Origin: Pseudobacillus wudalianchiensis
GTDB lineage: Bacteria; Bacillota; Bacilli; Bacillales; Domibacillaceae
Assembly: GCF_001685015.1 (NCBI RefSeq)
Contig: NZ_MAYT01000023.1
Location: forward strand, 151,791-215,790
DNA: 64,000 nucleotides
Reading direction: 5' to 3'
Part shown: positions 26,014-34,838 of the stretch, piece by piece
Position numbering within the stretch: position 1 is the first letter of the stretch
Layout: every line of letters starts with the position of its first letter
Made by a program: the position numbers and the translations under genes
The notes under the pieces: model-generated
Databases searched by the model: none
What the model saw: only the letters and a program-made list of their open reading frames with translations
Told to the model about the DNA's origin: nothing

Positions 26014-26850
26014 TCAATCGTATAAATCCTCCAACGCTTGCTGCAGCGTTGCTTTTGTTTGAATAGATTTGAAATCAATTCCAATTGACACGAGTGTATG
26101 AGAAATTTCTGGCTGTATACCGGTTATGATTGTTTCTACCCCGAGAAGCTTTAAAGCGTTGACCACTTTAAAAATCTGATCGGCCACCATCGTATCGACA
26201 GTTAGAACGCCCGATAAGTCTAATATGAGGTGAGATAGTTGTAATTTTTTTGCTGAAGTTAATGTAGTCTCCATTAAGAACTGCGCACGCTCTGCATCAA
26301 CATTTCCAATCAATGGAAGAATGGCAATCTCTTTCGTTACAGGAACAACAGGTGCTGATACTTCGATGAAGGCCTTTTTGGCTTCATTTAGCATGCGCTC
26401 ATGAAATTCCACAAACGTTAAACTGAAGTAGTAAACCGCTTCGTCCAAGAGAGCGTCGATGATAGAACTGGCATCGAAAACAGTATCTATCGTCATCTCA
26501 GTTTTTTTCACTTCTTCTCTGATCGCCTTCCAGATAAACATCCGATAAAACCGGGTATCCTTTAACGCCTCATCAAGCGGAACACCTAGCTGAAAAATTG
26601 CTTCGCCTGTTTCTTTTCCCCATTTGGCGATACTTTCATGTACAAACTCTTCATTAGCATGTTTAAGAAGAGCTTCACCAAACAAATGAATGAATTCAGC
26701 TCTCATTTCCAAAATTCCCGCTTCCACAACGGCTAATTGTTCTTTCTCTCTTGCACTTATTCCCTTCAGCCTTTCATTATGTATCTCTTCAGCGAGTTGA
26801 ACTTTCTTTTCGATAATTTTCTTTCCTAGAAGTTGAAGCTCATTTTTCAT
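26014..26850 (-). CDS. RsbR-type stressosome protein with STAS domain
   Basis: A 278-residue paralogue of RsbRA-RD, the sensors that with RsbS form stressosomes controlling sigma-B. The N-terminal domain (about 1-155) is helical, like the non-heme globin sensor. The C-terminal STAS domain (about 165-275) contains ILPLIGNVDAERAQ, DLSGVLTVDTMVADQ and GVETIITGIQPEI. The RsbT target equivalent to Thr171 of RsbRA (DTERA) is Ala186 here (DAERA), whereas the Thr205 equivalent is kept as T220 (VDTMVA). Those RsbRA positions are from memory. Signalling may therefore differ. It stands alone, with GGAGGC as ribosome binding site. Confidence 0.9.
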   Translation of the reverse strand: MKNELQLLGKKIIEKKVQLAEEIHNERLKGISAREKEQLAVVEAGILEMRAEFIHLFGEALLKHANEEFVHESIAKWGKETGEAIFQLGVPLDEALKDTRFYRMFIWKAIREEVKKTEMTIDTVFDASSIIDALLDEAVYYFSLTFVEFHERMLNEAKKAFIEVSAPVVPVTKEIAILPLIGNVDAERAQFLMETTLTSAKKLQLSHLILDLSGVLTVDTMVADQIFKVVNALKLLGVETIITGIQPEISHTLVSIGIDFKSIQTKATLQQALEDLYD

Positions 26851-27002
26851 TTTTCTGCCTCCAAAAGCTGCAAACTTTCATTAAACGCTGTTTTTGCGCT
26901 TCTCATTCAGTTCTTAGCGATATGAATTTCGAGGAATTCTCTCATTAGTGTACCATAACAATTGTCTAAATTGTTAAAAAAGACCTCCAATCTTCTTTCA
27001 TC

Positions 27003-27038
27003 AAAAAAGGCTGTGTTGGCATCTCCAACACAGCCTTC
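27003..27038 (-). terminator. strong terminator hairpin beside the aminotransferase scrap
   Basis: AAGGCTGTGTTGG and its complement with a five-base loop, T6 on the minus strand. It lies directly after the stop codon of the aminotransferase remnant, so it was probably that gene's own terminator. Confidence 0.8.
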
Positions 27039-27046
27039 TTGCGTGC

Positions 27047-27203
27047 TTACAGCGAACGCAGGCACTCTTTTACTGTTTGTACGATAAAGTTAAAGTCTTC
27101 TTCTGTAATGCTCAATGGAGGTGCGAGCTGTAGTATATTATTGTAACCAGCTACGGTGTCACCATTCTTGCCGATAATCAGTTTTTTCTCCTTATAATTC
27201 GTG
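27047..27203 (-). pseudogene. 3' end fragment of a class III aminotransferase gene
   Basis: About 140 bp are nearly identical to the last part of the aminotransferase gene at 38073-39416 (compare 38091-38217). The translation runs from EKKLIIGKNGDTVAGYNNIL to VQTVKECLRSL and a stop. Identity ends abruptly at 27203 inside the codons for the KEKK region, and nothing upstream belongs to the family. It is a partial duplicate or a survivor of a deleted paralogue. It still has a stop and its own terminator, unlike that of the intact gene. Confidence 0.85.
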
Positions 27204-27427
27204 TGTCTTACACGAGCAAAAAGGATCTGCTATTTATTATGGTCCAATCGAATAACAAGTTCTACGAAATATGGAATAAAAATTTTTCCTAAGACCCCTT
27301 CTATGTTTCGGAACAAATTGTGTACAGCAAATAAATCACAACATAGACTAACTAATCACCGTAAGTGAATGAAGATCAGCTCTAAGGAGTAATCCTTAGA
27401 ACCTTTTTTAAGACAGCCATAGATACA
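27204..27427. other. intergenic region with a plus-strand hairpin
   Basis: No gene is seen. A CTAAGGA-GTAA-TCCTTAG hairpin at 27382-27399 followed by a T-run at 27403-27409 looks like a plus-strand terminator, although no plus-strand gene precedes it. Confidence 0.4.
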
Positions 27428-27690
27428 GCTTACTTAACAGCTTCTTTTAGCTCTTTGCCTGGTTTAAAAGCAGGAACTTTAGGAGCAGCAACCCGTATCT
27501 CTTCTCCAGTTTGTGGGTTGCGGCCTGTTCGGGCTGCACGTCCACGGACCTCAAACGTTCCAAGCCCAACAACTGGGTTTTTTCTTCCTTAGCAAGCTTA
27601 TTAGAAATCGTTTCAAATAACACATTCAATGCTTTAGTAGCATCCTGTTTGCTTAATTCAGCTTTCTCCCCAACAACATTCACTAATTAT
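27428..27690 (-). pseudogene. hup: HU DNA-binding protein gene, broken
   Basis: Reading on the minus strand, VNVVGEKAELSKQDATKAL and [15 protein letters not shown] are in one frame. After a one-base loss near 27575 the other frame gives [40 protein letters not shown] and LKEAVK-stop. This is a complete HBsu-type HU protein, including the DNA-binding arm. The expected MNKTEL start is also lost: the bases at that position give an in-frame stop and no start codon. Two independent lesions make it a pseudogene rather than a sequencing slip. A functional hup must lie elsewhere, since HU is essential in Bacillus. Confidence 0.85.
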
Positions 27691-27702
27691 TCCTTACTCT
27701 GT

Positions 27703-27728
27703 TAAAAACATCTGCTCAATGGCAGATG
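27703..27728 (-). terminator. terminator after a possible 34-codon ORF
   Basis: On the minus strand AACATCTGC-CATTGA-GCAGATGTT is followed by TTT, 18 bp after the stop of the small frame at 27745. Confidence 0.5.
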
Positions 27729-27744
27729 TTATGACAGGTTATTC

Positions 27745-27849
27745 CTATATGCTTGTATCTCCTAAAATAATTTCTATTTCACTTTCCACTAAGCTCTTTC
27801 TTACGGCTATGCTCATCGTTCCCATTGTATTCAATGCGACAACTGCCAT
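27745..27849 (-). CDS. possible small protein of 34 residues
   Basis: An ATG-started frame begins MAVVALNTMGTMSIAVRKSL and ends in TAG; GGAAGG lies four bases before the ATG and a terminator hairpin follows. I recognise no family. It may instead be the last remnant of a larger gene. Confidence 0.25.
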   Translation of the reverse strand: MAVVALNTMGTMSIAVRKSLVESEIEIILGDTSI

Positions 27850-27907
27850 ATAGCCTTCCTGTAGGTAACAAACTATTTATTTTCCTTAGAGGCAAGTGAG
27901 TTCATCG

Positions 27908-29395
27908 TTAGTTTCCATTGATCCAGCCACTTGGCTTCACATCAAGATTGATATTGACCTGTTTCACTTCCAAATATTCGGAGAATCCATAAGTCCCTAA
28001 TTCTCTTCCTATTCCGCTTTGTTTATATCCTCCCCAAGGTGCTTCATTATAAGTTGCATGATAAGTATTAATCCAAGTGATCCCAGCACGGAGCTTGCGT
28101 ATAACTCGCATAGCTCTGGCAGCATCGGATGTAAATACAGCTCCCGCTAAACCATATGGTGTATCATTCGCCAGTTTAACTGCTTCTTCTTCCGTTTTAA
28201 ACGTCTGGATCACGAGGACTGGTCCGAAAATTTCTTCCTTGACAATACGCATGTCTGGAGTCGTGTCAGTAAAAATGGTAGGTTCAAGGAAGTACCCTCT
28301 TCTATTAATACGGTTCCCTCCACATAATAGAGTCGCTCCCTCTTGTTTTCCAATTTCAATGTATTCTAATACTCGTTGTAGATGCTCTTCTGTAATTAAT
28401 GGCCCCATAACTGTTTCTGGTTCTTTTCCAGATCCAACCCTTATATCTTGCGCCTTTTTCACCAAAGCGGGAACAAACCGATCGTAAAGTGCTTCATCTA
28501 GTAATAATCGAGATCCTGCAGAACAAACCTGCCCCTGGTTGGCGAATATAGCATATAAGGCATAATCAAGCGCTGTCTCAAAGTCTGCATCAGCAAAGAC
28601 GATATTAGGTGACTTTCCTCCTAATTCAAGACCAATCTTTTTTATAGAATCAGCCGCGGCTTTCATAATAAGTTTTCCGGTTTTTGATCCGCCCGTAAAA
28701 GAGACTTTATCTACCGATGGATTACTGGCCAGTTCTTCTCCCACTGTTTGCCCCGCCCCAAGTACGAGATTTACCACTCCAGGGGGAAACCCTGCTTCAC
28801 CGATAATTTCAAACAATTTGATAACGGAAAGTGGTGTTTGTTCAGCTGGCTTAATGACTACCGTACAGCCAGCTGCCAGAGCAGGAGCCATTTTTTGTGT
28901 TGCCATTACCAATGGATAATTCCATGGAACAATTTGACTAACCACCCCTACAGGTTCAGCGATGACCATAGCCTGCATGTGATCTGGAACATCATATATC
29001 TGCCCGTGCGGTTTTGTCGCTAGTCCTGCGTAATAACGAAATTGGTCAGCAGCATCCAACACGTCATGGCGCGCTTCACGCAGTGTCTTTCCATTGTTTA
29101 AAGTCTCTACTACCGCTATCTCTTCCAAACGCTCCTCTAGCTTATCGGCGATGCGAGTCAGGAGGACAGCTCGCTCTCTTGCTGAGCTGTCCTGCCAGCC
29201 GTCTTCATAAAATGCTCTCCTAGCTGCTTCAATTGCTTGCTTTGCATCTTCTGCATCGCCCTCTGAAACTACAGCAATTACTTCTTCTGTAGCCGGATTA
29301 ATAATCTGGCGGGTTTTGCCACTGCCACTGTCTTTCCATTGACCATCGATATACATTGGTTCAGAATAAATTGTATATGCTGAGTTAGCACCCAT
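27908..29395 (-). CDS. NAD(P)-dependent aldehyde dehydrogenase
   Basis: A 495-residue classical aldehyde dehydrogenase, oxidising an aldehyde to a carboxylic acid. Visible are PWNYPLVMATQKMAPALAAG, the cofactor-binding FTGGSKTGKLIM, the general base in LELGGKSPN and the catalytic Cys in NQGQVCSAGSRLL. It looks closest to the betaine aldehyde/GbsA group, but that label is loose. It is the last gene of the sigma-54-linked series (dehydrogenase, hydantoinase A and B, permease, this gene), 93 bp after the permease. Its likely role is oxidation of the aldehyde made by the first enzyme. GGAGGAG gives the start. Confidence 0.9.
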   Translation of the reverse strand: MGANSAYTIYSEPMYIDGQWKDSGSGKTRQIINPATEEVIAVVSEGDAEDAKQAIEAARRAFYEDGWQDSSARERAVLLTRIADKLEERLEEIAVVETLNNGKTLREARHDVLDAADQFRYYAGLATKPHGQIYDVPDHMQAMVIAEPVGVVSQIVPWNYPLVMATQKMAPALAAGCTVVIKPAEQTPLSVIKLFEIIGEAGFPPGVVNLVLGAGQTVGEELASNPSVDKVSFTGGSKTGKLIMKAAADSIKKIGLELGGKSPNIVFADADFETALDYALYAIFANQGQVCSAGSRLLLDEALYDRFVPALVKKAQDIRVGSGKEPETVMGPLITEEHLQRVLEYIEIGKQEGATLLCGGNRINRRGYFLEPTIFTDTTPDMRIVKEEIFGPVLVIQTFKTEEEAVKLANDTPYGLAGAVFTSDAARAMRVIRKLRAGITWINTYHATYNEAPWGGYKQSGIGRELGTYGFSEYLEVKQVNINLDVKPSGWINGN

Positions 29396-29488
29396 ACTCT
29401 GCTCCTCCTTGAATTCTTGTAAGCTATTTTATTACTAATCGTTTCGTTCAATTTAAAAGATATGTCTCGCACATAGAAAATGTTGAGA

Positions 29489-30856
29489 TCAGTTATTGTT
29501 CTTCCATTTTAAATAAAACATGTAGCCCATTCCTATAACAATCCAAGCTATACCGAGCAGCTTAGCTAACGCTGCTAAACTGTACCATACATACCCGATA
29601 ATAATTAAGCCGATGATCGGAAAAAAAAGATGATTCAGATAATCACGACTTTTTCTATGGCGGATGTAATAGTTGATCACTGAAATGTGTAACAAGATAA
29701 ATCCTGTTAAAGCTCCAAAGTTTACTATAGAGGTTAAGCTGCCCATTTGGGATGAGAAAAGAGTGGCAACAGCCAACGAAATTACGGCTACAAGAATGGT
29801 ACTTATATAAGGCGTCTTATATTTCGGATGTACCTTAGCCAAGACTGAAGGCAATTTTTTATCTCTGGCCATACTGAACAACAGTCTAGATATTGCCGCT
29901 TGGAACACTAAGGCGTCCGCCACTCCGAAAGCAATCGCTATTGCCAAGGCAGTAATCCACTTTAACCATGGACCTCCAGCGATCTCAGCAATTTCATAAA
30001 AAGCAGTATCTATGTTGCTAAAGCTCTGATAATCAGGATAAATAAGCGCTGCGATCCACGTTTGAACAACAAAGAGAACTCCTACTGCCAATAAAGAGAA
30101 AATAATCGCTTTTCCAATGACTTTATTTTCTCCTTTTGATTCCTCTGCCATTGTCGAAACGGCATCAAACCCTAAAAAGCTTAATACTGCAATTGAAACT
30201 GCACTCATTACCATTTCTATACTGAAACTACTAGAATCAAATAATGGTTTGAACGAAAACTCAGCCCCATTTACTCCGTTCATAATAGCGAAAATACCAG
30301 ATACTACAAATACAGCTAAAACGATAAGTATGAGATAGGTGATAACCTTTATGGCTTTGGCAGTGACTTTTACCCCCACTATGTTAAGAACAGTGTTACT
30401 CCCAATGAAAAGGACCAACCAAGCAGTAGTAGGAACTCCCGGCAAAATGCCTTCAAGAGCTGCTGCTGCAACTAAATATATGAGTGTAGGCACAAAAATA
30501 TAGTCAAGCAGGATAATCCATCCAGCCAGAAAACCAATAAAGTCGTTAATTCCTCGCTGTGCATAAGAATAGACAGATCCGGCAATCGGAAAAGCCTCTG
30601 ACATCCGTGCGTAACTTAGAGCGGTAAAAATCATCCCGACCATTCCAATTAAGTAGGCAAGAGAAACCATTCCATTTGAAGCTTGAGCTACATATCCATA
30701 GATAGCAAACGGAGCGATCGGCACCATTAAAGACAACCCGTAGATTAACAAATCCCAAAATGTCAATGAACGCTGGAGCTCCTGTTTATATCCAAATTTC
30801 TCGATTTCATCTGCTCCTTGATTGACTTCTTTCTCAACTTTCAACCTATCCTCCAT
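29489..30856 (-). CDS. APC family amino acid permease
   Basis: A 455-residue, 12-segment amino acid/polyamine/organocation transporter. Features are LTFWDLLIYGLSLMVPIAPF at the first segment, the AYLIGMVGMIFTALSYARMSEAFP stretch, LSFLGFDAVSTMAEESKGE and SMARDKKLPSVLAKVHPKYKTP. It lies 30 bp downstream of the hydantoinase B gene and upstream of the aldehyde dehydrogenase. It should therefore import the compound that the pathway degrades, or a related amino acid. AGGAGGGGG lies 12 bases before the ATG. Confidence 0.85.
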   Translation of the reverse strand: MEDRLKVEKEVNQGADEIEKFGYKQELQRSLTFWDLLIYGLSLMVPIAPFAIYGYVAQASNGMVSLAYLIGMVGMIFTALSYARMSEAFPIAGSVYSYAQRGINDFIGFLAGWIILLDYIFVPTLIYLVAAAALEGILPGVPTTAWLVLFIGSNTVLNIVGVKVTAKAIKVITYLILIVLAVFVVSGIFAIMNGVNGAEFSFKPLFDSSSFSIEMVMSAVSIAVLSFLGFDAVSTMAEESKGENKVIGKAIIFSLLAVGVLFVVQTWIAALIYPDYQSFSNIDTAFYEIAEIAGGPWLKWITALAIAIAFGVADALVFQAAISRLLFSMARDKKLPSVLAKVHPKYKTPYISTILVAVISLAVATLFSSQMGSLTSIVNFGALTGFILLHISVINYYIRHRKSRDYLNHLFFPIIGLIIIGYVWYSLAALAKLLGIAWIVIGMGYMFYLKWKNNN

Positions 30857-30886
30857 TCCCCTAACCCCCTCCTACTGCAATGCTTT

Positions 30887-32647
30887 TTATTTGGATTGTT
30901 TTAATATAGTTGCCTCCACATCAATACAGCCGTCTTTAATCACTACTCCATAAACCTTCTCTGCAGCTTCAAGACTTATTTTTCCTTCTCGAACATCTTT
31001 AATCGTTCTTTGTACATCGCGCAGTACCGGATATCCATATCCTCCTCCGCCAGATGTTTCTATGATAATACGATCTCCTGGCTGAGCTTGAAAATATCCT
31101 TTTCGCATTTCAACCTCTTGGCCATCTTTTCTAACGTGCCTGATCTTAGCAGACGAACCTGCTTTTCCACCCTTTAATCCCCAAGGAGCGAAGTCTGGAT
31201 TAGACTGTTCTGTATATACTAATCCTTGATGCTCCTGCTCAAGTATCTCGTACTCTCTTTTAATCCCAAGTCCCCCTCGCCATGTACCTGGACCGCCTGA
31301 ATCCGGAATCAACTCGGTCGACCGAACGCGAATTTGATAAGATAACTCGCATACCTCTGCCGGTAAGATTGCCACGTTCCCGCAATGAGTATCGACTGCA
31401 TCAATGCCATCTCCATTTGGATGGGCTCCCATCCCTCCTCCGAGATCGTCCTGTATGACTCTTGGGTTCCCATGAATAGGATGCCAGCTATCAATGGCTA
31501 AGCTGGAGAATCCAACAAATGTTCCGGCCGCTGTACGCTCTGGATACAACTCAGAAAGGGCGCGTAAAATAGTATCAGCTATTCGTTGAACAGCAAGATG
31601 ACGCAGACTAACAGCTGCAGGAAAGTGTGGATTAACAATACTGCCTTCAGGCAGCCGTACTTTTATAGGACGGAAGCATCCTTGATTTTGTGGTGTTGAT
31701 GGATCGACTACACACTTTATGGCATACAATACAGCTGAAGTAGCTGCAGCTGGCGGAACGTTCATTCCTCCCTCCATTTGCGGACCAGTACCTGTAAAGT
31801 CAACCTCAATATCCCGTCCTCTCTTCATCACTTTGATGCGTATTTCGACAGGAGGACCGCCAACGCCATCGTCATCAAGCCATCCACTAGCCGTTGCCTC
31901 CGTATCCTTCATCGCGGCTAACTCTGTCCGCATACGCAATTCAGAATAATCCATCGACTTCTTCATCACTTCTAGTAAAGTGTCCACTCCATAACGGTTC
32001 GCTAACTCCTTCAGACGCCCTTCTCCATAACGGCATGCAGCAATTTGAGCACGCAAATCCCCCATCGTGGCTCTGGGCTCGCGAACATTGCCAGCAATAA
32101 TGGTTGTAACAGCTTCATTAATTTGTTCTGCTGTCGCCAGTTTTACAGGAGGAATACGTAAGCCCTCTTCAAATATAGATTTGTTATCAAAGCCTTCAGT
32201 ACCTGGGTTTTTTCCTCCCATATCTGCATGGTGAGCAATCGTACCGCATATTCCAATCAACTGTCCTTCAAGGAATGCTGGCGTAAACACATGCAAATCC
32301 GGCGTATGTTGTCCACCGCGATATGGATCATTAACTAAAAACGCATCTCCAGGCTGAAACGTATCTAGAGGAAAATCATTGAAAAGATCCCGCAAGGCCG
32401 TGCCCATTGAACCTAGGTGAGCTGGAATGTTTTCTGCTTGTGCAATCAGATTGCCCTTATTATCAAAAATCCCACAAGAGTAATCAATCATCTCTCTAAT
32501 AATGGGTGAATAGGCACTTCTTCCAAGCACGCCACTCATCTCATCGGCGGCGGCGAGCAGGCCGCTATAGACTACCTCTAATGTAATAGCATCGATTTTT
32601 GATTCTGTTTCTGGTTTCTCTATTGACAGCTGCGATTGTTTTCTCAT
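30887..32647 (-). CDS. hyuB: hydantoinase/oxoprolinase subunit B (HyuB)
   Basis: A 586-residue subunit of an ATP-dependent cyclic-amide hydrolase. Family features are ITLEVVYSGLLAAADEMSG, the NDPYRGGQHTPDLHVFTP and IAHHADMGGKNPG motifs with probable metal-binding His and Asp, and SGGGGYGYP near the C-terminus. The family includes N-methylhydantoinase, 5-oxoprolinase, caprolactamase and acetophenone carboxylase. Its ATG overlaps the TGA of the subunit A gene by four bases (ATGA), showing translational coupling. The substrate is not known; the neighbouring dehydrogenases suggest a lactam or hydantoin whose product has a terminal amine. Confidence 0.9.
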   Translation of the reverse strand: MRKQSQLSIEKPETESKIDAITLEVVYSGLLAAADEMSGVLGRSAYSPIIREMIDYSCGIFDNKGNLIAQAENIPAHLGSMGTALRDLFNDFPLDTFQPGDAFLVNDPYRGGQHTPDLHVFTPAFLEGQLIGICGTIAHHADMGGKNPGTEGFDNKSIFEEGLRIPPVKLATAEQINEAVTTIIAGNVREPRATMGDLRAQIAACRYGEGRLKELANRYGVDTLLEVMKKSMDYSELRMRTELAAMKDTEATASGWLDDDGVGGPPVEIRIKVMKRGRDIEVDFTGTGPQMEGGMNVPPAAATSAVLYAIKCVVDPSTPQNQGCFRPIKVRLPEGSIVNPHFPAAVSLRHLAVQRIADTILRALSELYPERTAAGTFVGFSSLAIDSWHPIHGNPRVIQDDLGGGMGAHPNGDGIDAVDTHCGNVAILPAEVCELSYQIRVRSTELIPDSGGPGTWRGGLGIKREYEILEQEHQGLVYTEQSNPDFAPWGLKGGKAGSSAKIRHVRKDGQEVEMRKGYFQAQPGDRIIIETSGGGGYGYPVLRDVQRTIKDVREGKISLEAAEKVYGVVIKDGCIDVEATILKQSK

Positions 32648-34725
32648 GCTCTCCCCTCCAATGACACAATCAAGTTTCCTTGCTCGTCTACTCTAACAGT
32701 TTGCTGTGGCTCTACAATCATTGTCGTATCCATTTGAACAATAATGGCTGGTCCTGCAATTTCAGTATCTAAGCTAAAACCGCCGCGATGATAAATTGGT
32801 GTATCCATCCATCCGTACTCATTAAAGTATACTGAGCGATGATTAATAGGCGTGTTCGCATTTAGACCAACTTCTTGCTTTACCACTTGTTCGTCGTCTA
32901 AACGCTCAATTTCTCCAATCGCCGATAATCTTAAATTTACAACTTCTACAGGCTCATTTTCTGCAGCATGGCCATATGTGTTCTTGTGAACTTCATGAAA
33001 GCTGCCAGCTGCTTCCTGAAGCAACTCCCTTGTGACCTCTCCCTCAACCGGGACGTTCAAATAATATTCCTGCCCTTTATAACGAAGATCCAATGACCGC
33101 TTCAAATGTATGCACTCAGACGGTACTCCTTCTCCCTTTAGACGTGCAGCCCCCCGCTCGCCTAACTCCACAAAGCTTCTCTCCAAGCTCGCTGAATCAG
33201 CGATGTCAAGAGCCACAACTTCTGTATGGGTAAAATCATGCCGCATATCACTTAAAAGCAATCCCTGTGCACATAGTACACCTGCTGAAGAAGGAATAAT
33301 GACGGTTTTAATGCCTAGTTCTCTTGCTAATGCAGTGGCATGCAGTGGACCCGCTCCGCCAAAGGCAATCAGTGCGAAGTCCCGCGGGTCATATCCCCGG
33401 CGGCTAGATACAACACGAAGCGCTCCAGCCATGCTAGCGTTGGCAACCTCCAATATTCCGGAAGCGACACGTTCCACATCAAGGTCCAATTCCTTTGCGA
33501 GTTTTTCTAATGCTGCATAGGACTTTTCAGGGTAAACTGTAAATTCGCCACCTAGATAGTTTTCTGGATCAAGGCGGCCAAGAAAGAGGTTTGCATCTGT
33601 TACTGTCGGCTCCGTTCCCCCTTTTCCATAACAAGCAGGTCCTGGCACAGCGCCTGCACTTTTAGGCCCCACTTTCAATGCTCCGCCTTTATCTTTCCAT
33701 CCGATGCTGCCTCCACCCGCTCCAATCGTGTGGATGTCAACAGTTGGCACTTGCAATGGATAAACGTCATTTACCGAAGTGCCTTGAACAACTTGCGGTT
33801 TCCCATCAATAATAATGCCAATATCCGAACTCGTACCTCCCATGTCAAAAGTTAAGGCATTAGGGAAATTAGCCTTGCGGGCAATCTCAGCCGCTGCCAC
33901 TGCTCCACCGGCAGGTCCGCTAAGGATGAGATTATGCGAGGAAACCTCCGCTTCTTTTCCTGAGACGATTCCTCCATTTGACTGCATGATATTCAATTTT
34001 TCTCCAATGCCTCTTGATTGTAGTTCCTCACGTAAATACCGGATATAACGGCGTACAACAGGAGCCAGCGCCCCGTTGATTACAGTTGTGGATGTCCGTG
34101 GGTATTCACGAAACTCAGGGCTGACTTCTGAAGAAATGCACACATACAATTCCGGATCAAGCTCCGCCGCTGCCTCTCGAACCAGTGCCTCATGCTCTGA
34201 ATTGGCATAAGAGAACAGAAAAGAAACCGCAAGACTTTCAATATCCTCAGAAAGGAGTTTCTTTAATGCTTCATAGACCTCTTCCTTATTCAGCTCGTCG
34301 ACTACTTTTCCTTGGGGATCAATCCGCTCTGTTACTTCCATTCGCAAATGACGCGGTACAATTGGCGCCGTTTTTTTCTGCTGAAGCTGATAAAGCTCAG
34401 GCCGCATTTGTGTGCCAATTTCTAATGTATCCCGAAAACCTTTAGTCGTAATAAGGCCGACTTTAGCCCATTGCTCCTGTAGCATGGCGTTTGTAGCCAC
34501 TGTGGTCCCATGGGCAAGAAGGTCGACTTCCTCGACCGGAATTCCTGCAAGGTCACAAAGACGTTGTAAGCCGTTTATAATGGCTTCCGCCGGGTTTTGC
34601 GGTGTGGAAGGCACCTTAACAACTATTGGCTGCTTTTCATTCTGCCATAAAACACAGTCCGTAAAGGTTCCGCCCGTATCGATTCCTACCCGTACTTTAT
34701 TTAATACATTTCCAGTTACACTCAT
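32644..34725 (-). CDS. hyuA: hydantoinase/oxoprolinase subunit A (HyuA)
   Basis: A 693-residue ATP-binding subunit with the actin/ASKHA fold. The N-terminal Hydant_A_N domain begins VRVGIDTGGTFTDCVLW, and the main domain contains AHGTTVATNAMLQ, NGGIVSGKEAEVSS, LSGPAGGAVAAAEIA, FDMGGTSSDIGIIIDG and HTIGAGGGSIGW, all phosphate- or metal-binding motifs. It would use ATP to activate a ring carbonyl for hydrolysis (or carboxylation) with subunit B. It is 113 bp downstream of the lysine-dehydrogenase-like gene, with no obvious promoter in the gap, so it likely shares that gene's sigma-54 promoter. GAGAGG marks the start. Confidence 0.9.
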   Translation of the reverse strand: MSVTGNVLNKVRVGIDTGGTFTDCVLWQNEKQPIVVKVPSTPQNPAEAIINGLQRLCDLAGIPVEEVDLLAHGTTVATNAMLQEQWAKVGLITTKGFRDTLEIGTQMRPELYQLQQKKTAPIVPRHLRMEVTERIDPQGKVVDELNKEEVYEALKKLLSEDIESLAVSFLFSYANSEHEALVREAAAELDPELYVCISSEVSPEFREYPRTSTTVINGALAPVVRRYIRYLREELQSRGIGEKLNIMQSNGGIVSGKEAEVSSHNLILSGPAGGAVAAAEIARKANFPNALTFDMGGTSSDIGIIIDGKPQVVQGTSVNDVYPLQVPTVDIHTIGAGGGSIGWKDKGGALKVGPKSAGAVPGPACYGKGGTEPTVTDANLFLGRLDPENYLGGEFTVYPEKSYAALEKLAKELDLDVERVASGILEVANASMAGALRVVSSRRGYDPRDFALIAFGGAGPLHATALARELGIKTVIIPSSAGVLCAQGLLLSDMRHDFTHTEVVALDIADSASLERSFVELGERGAARLKGEGVPSECIHLKRSLDLRYKGQEYYLNVPVEGEVTRELLQEAAGSFHEVHKNTYGHAAENEPVEVVNLRLSAIGEIERLDDEQVVKQEVGLNANTPINHRSVYFNEYGWMDTPIYHRGGFSLDTEIAGPAIIVQMDTTMIVEPQQTVRVDEQGNLIVSLEGRA

Positions 34726-34838
34726 AGTTTTTACCTCTCATCACGTAGTTTTTTACTTAGACTATTAGTTTCATTTTCATGAAAGATAAATAAAATTTTA
34801 ATATTCTGTGTTTTATTGACAAATACTTACTTTAGGCT

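Noticed and set aside
27447-27683. 78-codon frame as an intact HU-like gene
   Set aside because: Only the first half is HU; after the frameshift the sequence is nonsense while HU continues in another frame. The true N-terminus and start codon are missing.
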